Assembly: GCA_030040295.1 (NCBI GenBank) | Contig: JASHTZ010000617.1 | Span: forward strand, 1-5,483 | Source of the DNA: Terriglobia bacterium | Lineage (GTDB): Bacteria > Acidobacteriota > Terriglobia > UBA7540 | Length of the DNA stretch: 5,483 nucleotides | Reading direction: 5' to 3' | Shown here: positions 1 to 4,318 of the stretch, piece after piece | How the letters are laid out: each line of letters starts with the position of its first letter | How positions within the stretch are numbered: the first letter of the stretch is position 1 | Notes under the pieces: generated by a model | Database searches by the model: none | What the model saw: only the letters and a program-made list of their open reading frames with translations | What the model was told of the DNA's origin: nothing | Program-made: the position numbers and the translations under genes

Positions 1-1
1 G

Positions 2-811
2 AACCATCGCCTCCGTCAGGGCGTCCCAACCGGCCACTACACCGTGCTGGCGGATATCGACAGCCAAAACGTCGTGCTGTACGATCCATCCTACGATTCG
101 TCGGTCACCCTGTCGCACTCCGAACTGCTGGAGCTTTGGCAGCCGCACTTCCCGAATTCTGAGATTGTGGGCTATATGCTCATCGGCGTGGCCCCTCGAC
201 CGAGTGAAGCACTCACGTGCCACCTCTGCCGCACCCCGCTGCCCTCCAGCATCGAGTGCCCGAGGTGCCGCAAAGCCGTGGGGCTGGAACCGGGCGCGAT
301 TCTGGGGTGTGTGAGCAACGCATGCATCGCGCGAACCTGGAAGTACATCTGTTGCCCCACTTGCGATTACACCTGGGACCTTACTGCGCAACCGGATCTG
401 GATGGGGCGGCCGCGGCCGTTCCTACGCCCGCCTCGCCGGGTCCCGCTGAGAAAGCAAGCGCCGCCCAGAGCCTGGACATTAATAAATTGTTTGGCGAGC
501 TGGATAAGTTCAGCGCTTTTTTGCTTGCCCTTCCGGCTGCGGCGGGCCACTCGGACATCAAGAAACAACTTAGTTTCATCAGCTCCTCCAAGGAAAAACT
601 TAAGGCGGCGCTCGACGAAGTCCTGGCCAGTCGCGAAAAGCGTCAAGCCCAAATGTCGGCGCTCATTGAGCAAGTGCAGGCCCAAAGCCAAGCACAGCCA
701 AAGCCAGAACGGACGAAACGTCGCGCGGTGCAGCCCAACCCATCCGCGCCACCCCTGGATGGACACGCTCTGGGCCGCGCTCTAATGAGAAACCTCGGTT
801 GGGACTCTTAA
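2..811 (+). CDS. C39-like cysteine peptidase with zinc ribbons and coiled coil (5' end missing)
   Basis: The reading frame is open from base 2, so the gene starts upstream and the GTG at 44 is internal. The visible 269 residues begin with the end of a papain-fold C39-type domain. G-H-Y at visible residues 11-13 supplies the likely catalytic His, and the Y-D-P-S segment around residue 28 the likely Asp. An S-x-x-E-L-L-x-L-W segment follows, as is common in C39-like proteins. The catalytic Cys would lie before the window. A cysteine-rich stretch at residues 73-121 has CxxC, CxxC, Cx4C and CCxxC spacing and looks like two zinc ribbons. An Ala/Pro linker leads to a charged helical, probably coiled-coil, region (about 160-225) and a basic tail. 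C39 domains remove double-glycine leaders, and small genes with such leaders follow directly, so a processing or accessory role is plausible. No ABC-transporter part is present after the peptidase domain. It could also be an unrelated C39-fold protease or an inactive homologue. Confidence 0.72.
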   Translation, partial: NHRLRQGVPTGHYTVLADIDSQNVVLYDPSYDSSVTLSHSELLELWQPHFPNSEIVGYMLIGVAPRPSEALTCHLCRTPLPSSIECPRCRKAVGLEPGAILGCVSNACIARTWKYICCPTCDYTWDLTAQPDLDGAAAAVPTPASPGPAEKASAAQSLDINKLFGELDKFSAFLLALPAAAGHSDIKKQLSFISSSKEKLKAALDEVLASREKRQAQMSALIEQVQAQSQAQPKPERTKRRAVQPNPSAPPLDGHALGRALMRNLGWDS

Positions 812-860
812 GCAGTTTATTTGAGTCGGCGGCCACGGCATGTCGCCATCCATCATCTTT

Positions 861-881
861 TGCGGCTTCAGATTTGCCGCA
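861..881 (+). other. hairpin between peptidase and first small gene
   Basis: TGCGGC and GCCGCA form a perfect 6-bp stem around a 9-base loop, in the 96-base gap after the peptidase stop. No T-run follows, so this is not a standard intrinsic terminator. It could be an mRNA-stability or attenuation structure, or chance. Confidence 0.25.
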
Positions 882-907
882 CTCCATCCCTAAAGGATGA
901 GAAAACC

Positions 908-970
908 ATGGCAGAAAAAAAGGGCAAGACGATTATTGATCCGCTGATCCGCAATCTCACGAGGCTTTAG
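908..970 (+). pseudogene. truncated double-glycine-type leader peptide, 20 residues
   Basis: A 20-codon frame begins M-A-E-K-K-G-K-T-I-I and ends at TAG. An SD-like AAAGGATGAG (892-901) sits at a suitable distance. Its first nine residues closely match the precursor at 2275 (M-A-E-E-K-D-K-T-I), and the first 28 or so bases of the two genes are nearly identical. After that the sequences diverge, and this frame stops before any L-S...G-G processing motif. I read it as the remnant of a fourth precursor gene that kept its ribosome site and leader start but lost the processing site and core. It may still be translated. A functional 20-residue peptide cannot be excluded. Confidence 0.5.
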
Positions 971-1051
971 CACGATTCTGACCGATTCTTGCTTTGGTTC
1001 GACCCACGAACTCCAGAGCCGGGGCGTGGCAATTAGATGAGGAGGAAGCAC

Positions 1052-1213
1052 ATGATCAACGATAAGGAAGTCAAGAAGGCAGGCGACTCAAAACCGGAAA
1101 CCAAGACGCCGGGTGAACTTTTCTGGGAAGACTTGGAAAGGGCGGCTGCCGGCGGCGGCAATGACCTCCCGACAGAGAGTATTAGTGTTAACTACGGGCA
1201 TGTCCAAAATTAA
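1052..1213 (+). CDS. double-glycine-type precursor peptide B, 53 residues
   Basis: ATG at 1052 follows a textbook SD, AGGAGG (1040-1045), with a 6-base gap. The hydrophilic, Lys/Glu-rich N-terminal part leads to E-L-F-W-E-D-L-E-R-A-A-A-G-G-G (residues 22-36), a degenerate double-glycine leader end. If E22, L23 and L28 are aligned with the same conserved positions in the sister peptides, cleavage falls after A33-G34. If the Gly pair itself is used, it falls after G35. The mature peptide would be about 18 or 19 residues, N-D-L-P-T-E-S-I-S-V-N-Y-G-H-V-Q-N with one or two leading Gly. No Cys is present. The N-terminus differs from the M-A-[DE]-x-K start of the other three. It was recognised by SD strength, leader pattern and neighbours rather than by a known family. 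Its function (bacteriocin, signal or RiPP substrate) is unknown. Confidence 0.68.
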   Translation: MINDKEVKKAGDSKPETKTPGELFWEDLERAAAGGGNDLPTESISVNYGHVQN

Positions 1214-1216
1214 CCC

Positions 1217-1238
1217 AGGGGGGTATAGCACCGCCCCT
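1217..1238 (+). terminator. possible terminator-like hairpin after peptide B
   Basis: Four bases after the peptide B stop, AGGGGGG (1217-1223) can pair with CCGCCCCT (1231-1238) with one bulged G and a 7-base loop. The sequence after it is CT-rich rather than a T-run, so efficient Rho-independent termination is uncertain. It may instead protect the 3' end of the short peptide mRNA. Confidence 0.32.
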
Positions 1239-1325
1239 CTCTCCGCGACGCGGGATGACGAGTGCGCGGTCCCGGATCCCGGTCGTAAGTCACGGAGATG
1301 CAAGCCTACGAGCGGCCTCGGTCGT

Positions 1326-1394
1326 GGCCGAAGTGGCGTTCAGTGGTGTTGACATCTGCCCCCGTTGGGAGACGTGGGGCAAATTCACCTCCGC
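1326..1394 (+). repeat. leader repeat with hairpin, copy 1 (upstream of peptide C)
   Basis: This 69-bp segment matches 2066-2135 at about 80% by hand alignment. It includes an identical GGCCGAAGTG and an identical 13-mer GGTGTTGACATCT (1345-1357), and it ends in CACCTCCGC. Inside it, TGCCCC (1357-1362) pairs with GGGGCA (1376-1381), extended by CGT/ACG with one bulged T around a TGGGAG loop. It ends 118 bases before the peptide C start. The TTGACA in the 13-mer could be a -35 box, but no good -10 lies 16-18 bases on. A structured 5' untranslated element or a transcription-factor site is equally possible. Confidence 0.62.
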
Positions 1395-1480
1395 CGAGGG
1401 AAGATTCCACTGATCGGCAATTGTTCGGGAACGAAAACCAAGATTTACTCAGGGCATTTCGTCATTGGGCGTTTTAAATC

Positions 1481-1490
1481 TTTGATCAAA
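1481..1490. promoter_or_regulatory. 10-bp palindrome before peptide C
   Basis: TTTGATCAAA is a perfect palindrome in an AT-rich stretch 22 bases before the peptide C start and just before its SD. It could be an operator half or part of a promoter region. At this length chance is also plausible. Confidence 0.2.
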
Positions 1491-1512
1491 ATTCTCGAAA
1501 AAGGAGCAAAAA

Positions 1513-1659
1513 ATGGCAGACAAGAAAGATAGGGCGATGGAAGAGGGCCAGGCAAACGATTCCCAGGGGAAAAACGAAGAGTTGTCCCCCAAACAACTCG
1601 ATGAGATCGCAGGCGGCAGAAACAGCAGCGATCCATGCGAGGGAGGACAAGTACATTAG
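1513..1659 (+). CDS. double-glycine precursor peptide C, 48 residues
   Basis: ATG at 1513 follows AAGGAG (1501-1506) at 6 bases. The leader is M-A-D-K-K-D-R-A, an acidic/polar linker, then E-L-S-P-K-Q-L-D-E-I-A-G-G (residues 23-35). This fits the class II bacteriocin/ComC leader end exactly: L at -12, S at -11, L at -7, I at -4, G-G at -2/-1. The predicted core is 13 residues, R-N-S-S-D-P-C-E-G-G-Q-V-H, with a single Cys and a second internal G-G. So short and polar a core is atypical of a pore-forming bacteriocin and fits a signal peptide or a modified peptide better. The hairpin repeat lies upstream. The cupin gene begins 66 bases downstream in the same frame, so the two are probably co-transcribed. 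Function unknown. Confidence 0.75.
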   Translation: MADKKDRAMEEGQANDSQGKNEELSPKQLDEIAGGRNSSDPCEGGQVH

Positions 1660-1725
1660 AACCGGCTAGAACTGCCAGTTGTTGAATCACCCACAAGGCA
1701 GATACAAGGGGTTAAGTGCGCGGCG

Positions 1726-2037
1726 ATGAAGGTCTATAACTGGAGCCGGATCTCCGAAGAACAAGTAAGCCCTCTGGCCTCGCGTCAGATCATCCGCACC
1801 GAGACCCTGACCGTGGTGCGGCGCCGGCTGTCGAAAGGCGCCGTGCTGCGGCTCCATCGGCACGCAGAAGAACAGGTCAGCGTGATCGAGTGCGGCAAGA
1901 TCAGATCTGTCGTGGCTGACCAAGAGGTGGTCGTAAGCGGTGGCGAAACCTATGTGATTCCGCCCAACGCGCCGCACTCGGTCGAGGCACTCGAAGACTC
2001 GCTCGTGATGGATCTGTTTTCTACGCCACCGCTGTGA
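1726..2037 (+). CDS. small single-domain cupin protein, 103 residues
   Basis: Both cupin motifs are visible. Motif 1 is G38-x5-H44-R-H46-x2-E49-Q50 followed by G57; motif 2 is G73-x5-P79-P-N-A-P-H84. H44, H46, E49 and H84 are the expected metal ligands, so a metal-binding beta-barrel is likely. The length suits a stand-alone cupin. There is no signal peptide or DNA-binding domain. Small cupins may be isomerases, dioxygenases, sugar- or ligand-binding proteins or regulators, and the sequence does not decide which. It sits between two precursor-peptide genes on the same strand, which suggests a part in modification, sensing or self-protection, but this is inference from position. ATG 1726 is the first usable start after the peptide C stop. 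Its SD is weak (GGGG about 14 bases upstream), so translation may be coupled to or depend on the upstream gene. Confidence 0.85.
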   Translation: MKVYNWSRISEEQVSPLASRQIIRTETLTVVRRRLSKGAVLRLHRHAEEQVSVIECGKIRSVVADQEVVVSGGETYVIPPNAPHSVEALEDSLVMDLFSTPPL

Positions 2038-2065
2038 AAAAACTTGGGTGGGCGGTACCATCCGA

Positions 2066-2135
2066 GGCCGAAGTGCCATCCAGAGGTGTTGACATCTACC
2101 CCCCCGTCAGAGACCGGGGGCAGAGGCACCTCCGC
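2066..2135 (+). repeat. leader repeat with hairpin, copy 2 (upstream of peptide D)
   Basis: This is the partner of the segment at 1326-1394. It shares GGCCGAAGTG, GGTGTTGACATCT (2085-2097) and CACCTCCGC. CCCCCG (2101-2106) pairs with CGGGGG (2115-2120) around TCAGAGAC. The hairpin position is kept although the arms differ from copy 1. It starts 28 bases after the cupin stop and ends 139 bases before peptide D. Weaker similarity (GATCGGCA, AATTCT, AAAAAGGAG) continues towards the peptide start in both copies, so leader and gene probably duplicated together. Confidence 0.62.
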
Positions 2136-2274
2136 GCTCCTAACATCAAGATCGGCAGGCAGGACTTGGAGCGTGCAAGTTCCTTTGGCTTCGATGGGGG
2201 CCATTCAGTGCCTTTGGGGGTTATGGCGCTTCGGAGGTACCTTCGTTCAGAATTCTGTAAAAAGGAGAATTGCT

Positions 2275-2448
2275 ATGGCAGAAGAAAAGGACAAGACGAT
2301 TACCGGATCTCAGGAACAGAAAGCGGTTACGCCGCAGGCCGAGGGTGAGCTTTCGGACGCGGCGGTGGAAAAAGTGCAAGGCGGCTCGGGCGTGACCCAT
2401 GATCCTTTTACCATTACGATGAGACAAGACCAGTCCTCTCCTAACTAG
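2275..2448 (+). CDS. double-glycine precursor peptide D, 57 residues
   Basis: The start chosen is ATG 2275, preceded by AAGGAG (2262-2267) with a 7-base gap. Longer in-frame extensions upstream run through the hairpin repeat and are not supported. The leader starts M-A-E-E-K-D-K-T-I-T and ends E-L-S-D-A-A-V-E-K-V-Q-G-G (residues 25-37), with L -12, S -11, V -7, V -4 and G-G -2/-1. The predicted core is 20 residues, S-G-V-T-H-D-P-F-T-I-T-M-R-Q-D-Q-S-S-P-N, rich in Ser/Thr and Gln, without Cys. Its T-I-T-M segment after a Pro resembles the S-I-S-V segment of peptide B, and both end in Asn. It is the last small gene before a hairpin and a convergent gene. Target and activity unknown. Confidence 0.75.
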   Translation: MAEEKDKTITGSQEQKAVTPQAEGELSDAAVEKVQGGSGVTHDPFTITMRQDQSSPN

Positions 2449-2481
2449 ACCCAGCCTCAGGTATGAGACGAGCGTTCGCGG

Positions 2482-2511
2482 TCATGAGCAGTTTCGCATC
2501 ACTGCTCTTGA
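2482..2511 (+). terminator. hairpin downstream of peptide D, possible terminator
   Basis: GAGCAGT (2486-2492) and ACTGCTC (2501-2507) form a perfect 7-bp stem around an 8-base loop. The stem extends by TCA/TGA beyond one T-T mismatch. It lies 33 bases after the peptide D stop, where the peptide operon should end. A strong T-run is lacking, so the terminator call is tentative. Confidence 0.4.
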
Positions 2512-2546
2512 GGCTTGCCTTCGGTTGTCGCTCTGGATAGCCTCTT

Positions 2547-2580
2547 GCGGCCCGGACATGGCGAAACCGGTCCGGGCCGC
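2547..2580. terminator. 11-bp perfect GC-rich hairpin between convergent genes
   Basis: GCGGCCCGGAC (2547-2557) and GTCCGGGCCGC (2570-2580) pair perfectly around a 12-base loop. The site is between the end of the peptide locus and the end of the opposing SYLF gene, so it could act as a bidirectional terminator or mRNA-end barrier. Neither side has a T-run. The remaining bases to 2718 hold nothing I can identify. Confidence 0.4.
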
Positions 2581-2718
2581 GCGCGGACGGCCGGGCTGGG
2601 AGATGGCAGGAGAGCCCACCCCAGGGCAGCCCCTTCATCCGCTAGCCGCGACCGTCTGCCTGCGGCCCGAACTCGATTCCCCCAAAAGAGTGATCTCCAG
2701 CCGAGGGCTTCGTCACGA

Positions 2719-3414
2719 TCAAGCGTGCTGGAAAGATTGACCGCCCCGGTTCGAATATCGGGTGAGAGTAGCGTCCAAGTCCCGAGCCTGCGGAGGAACG
2801 GCCACTTCTCCCTGAATCAAGATCTGCCGGGCGGTGAGTTTTCTACCGTAAAGCTGCTCGTTCGCACCCTTGTCCTGATGCACCACGGCTCCACTGAGCG
2901 ACAGCCCGGCAAACGCGCCGCGAGTGCGCGAGTAGCTCAGGATCTCGGCGTGAAGTTGCGCGTCCGTCGCTCCTTCCGCTGTCCGGCCCACGGGTCCTCC
3001 CGCTACGGAGGCTTCCGCTCCCAATTTCACGCTGTCCTGGACAAACTTGCGTGCCCCTTCGGGGTTCATGACGAGAAAAACCACGTCTGTGGCCTTGGCA
3101 CCGATCTGAAACCCGAAGCTGCCTCCGCCGATTGTGAACATCGAGGGCGCGCCCCAGGGTCCGTTGCCTCGCGTGCGGCATACCAGGACTCCCCTGCCGT
3201 AGTTCCCTCCCACCATAAACGCACCTTTCAATTCGGAGGGAACCACGCCCACGCAAACGGCGCGGTTCAACAAGTCGTGGGGTATCCCTTTGTCAGGCGT
3301 ACGCATGATTTCATTGATGACATCGGTCGCCTTTTCAAGCTGGGTCGTGTCTGATGCAAATAATGCGGGTGAGCAGAGCACGAGAACCGCAACAACCAGC
3401 GCAACTTTTTTCAT
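2719..3414 (-). CDS. secreted SYLF-domain (Ysc84/DUF500) protein, 231 residues
   Basis: The start is ATG at 3414 (M-K-K-V-A), placed by GGAGAGG at 3426-3420 with a 5-base gap. The GTG two codons upstream would overlap that SD. Residues 1-20 form a signal peptide ending A-L-F-A before S-D. A Cys at residue 14 lacks a proper lipobox, so the protein is probably periplasmic or secreted rather than a lipoprotein. The rest fits the SYLF/Ysc84 family: V-C-V-G-V-V-P at 53-59, a Gly-rich F-M-V-G-G-N-Y-G-R-G segment at 66-75, G-G-G-S-F-G-F-Q-I-G-A-K at 97-108, D-V-V-F-L-V-M-N at 110-117, and the S-Y-S-R-T-R-G-A-F-A-G-L-S-L signature at 160-173. Eukaryotic SYLF domains bind phosphoinositides; the bacterial role is unclear, perhaps envelope lipid binding. 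It is transcribed towards the peptide locus and looks like an unrelated single gene. Confidence 0.93.
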   Translation of the reverse strand: MKKVALVVAVLVLCSPALFASDTTQLEKATDVINEIMRTPDKGIPHDLLNRAVCVGVVPSELKGAFMVGGNYGRGVLVCRTRGNGPWGAPSMFTIGGGSFGFQIGAKATDVVFLVMNPEGARKFVQDSVKLGAEASVAGGPVGRTAEGATDAQLHAEILSYSRTRGAFAGLSLSGAVVHQDKGANEQLYGRKLTARQILIQGEVAVPPQARDLDATLTRYSNRGGQSFQHA

Positions 3415-4318
3415 CTTCACCTCTCCATTTCTTCAAATCCCGGTTTTCCTTGACATACCTCTGGTTATACCGTCCCAACCGCGCACGTTACATAGCTCGC
3501 AGGTTGGATTCCGTTTCTGACAGTTTCTGCTAAGCACATTGCTTCCTTGTAGTTAGAGGTGCGGTGGGGAACCTGAAATTACCCCGGCAAAGGTGTAAGA
3601 ACTTCCAGGGCCGAGCATTTTTGGACTTGTCCGCAAGGGGGAGAACGCGAATTTGAGCGCGTGCCTAAGGGAATGATTTATTGCAACTTTTGTGACGCTC
3701 CAAGGAATCAAAATAAGGGGAGTTCCAGGTTCACACGAATCTGAAATTCCTCGCGGCCGGGCCTCAAGCCGACGAAAACCTTTCACCACGATGGACGGAG
3801 AGGCTCAGGGAAGATTTCTCTGCGGTCAACTGTGGCGTACACGGAGAGAGGTCTTCTTTGTGCGGAAATCGTCCTTGGGATGATTTCTTGACGAATAAGT
3901 TAAAGAAGGGCCGGTACCCAAGGTGGCCTGAAAGGCGGATGAAATAAATAATAAAAAGAAAATTGATTCTTCTCTTCTTAAGGAGGAGGCCCAACACCGG
4001 AACAGATTTTGCACTTGGCTCATTGGTGCGATAAGGAAAAAATTTCCCTGCCTGGACGATTTTTCCAGGGCGATGAAGCAACCGGCCGCATAAGTACTTG
4101 AATCTGTTAGCCGCCCTCCAGACCAGCGATTTTTGACTCTAAATTGCATAGAGCGGAGACGTGGGGGTGGAGGATCACCCCGCGAAGAGCGCTCGCAATA
4201 AGACCAGCCATGGCCTTAGGCGAAGAAGGACGTTGCACCCACGATCCCGGTCGAAACTGAAGCACGCACCATTTCGAGCCATCTATTATCCGGAACGGAA
4301 TTAAGTACGGGCCAAAAC
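3415..4318. other. about 900-bp spacer without a convincing gene
   Basis: This divergent spacer must hold the promoters of the - strand SYLF gene and the + strand trehalose-synthase-type gene. On the - strand, TATAAC (complement of 3464-3469) is a possible -10 about 50 bases before the SYLF start, but no matching -35 is evident. On the + strand, TATTAT (4284-4289) is a weak -10 candidate. There is an AT-rich patch near 3940-3980 and a 6-bp hairpin GGGGTG/CACCCC at 4164-4181. A strong SD-like TAAGGAGGAGG near 3980-3990 has no start codon at usable distance. Reading frames here are short, with no family resemblance or good ribosome sites. I find no tRNA. Confidence 0.6.
3786..3835. repeat. degenerate interspersed palindromic repeat
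   Basis: The left arm (CCAC, then GGACGGAGAG) and the right arm (CTCTGCGGTCAA, then TGTGG) form an imperfect inverted repeat of about 18 bases around a loop near AGGGAAGATTT. It resembles the CCACAGAG...CTCTGTGG palindromes scattered in intergenic DNA of Acidobacteriota, Deltaproteobacteria and related genomes. A related ACACGGAGAGAGG follows at 3839. The identification is from memory of that pattern. Confidence 0.42.

Noticed and set aside
1349..1378. TTGACA in the leader repeat as a complete sigma-70 promoter
   Set aside because: No -10-like hexamer lies 16-18 bases downstream in either copy; that position is occupied by the GC hairpin.
1687..2079. 130-codon - strand frame opposite the cupin gene
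   Set aside because: Both cupin motifs are on the + strand; this is a mirror frame in GC-rich DNA.
2034..2348. 104-codon + strand frame overlapping the peptide D leader
   Set aside because: It runs through the hairpin repeat and out of phase into peptide D, with no motif and no ribosome site.
2515..3354. 279-codon + strand frame opposite the SYLF gene
   Set aside because: It is antisense to a clear signal-peptide/SYLF protein, has no family features or ribosome site, and its product is low-complexity Arg/Ser-rich.
3450..3471. TTGACA with nearby TATACC on the + strand
   Set aside because: The spacer is about 11 bases, too short for a sigma-70 promoter, and no + strand gene follows.
3724..3745. 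tRNA-like GGTTCACACGAATC
   Set aside because: It gives a 4-base loop with a short stem, not a 7-base T-loop, and no acceptor or anticodon arms fit around it.
3826..4149. 107-codon - strand frame in the spacer
   Set aside because: Part of it reads through the palindromic repeat and the rest has no recognisable domain; no SD before its start.
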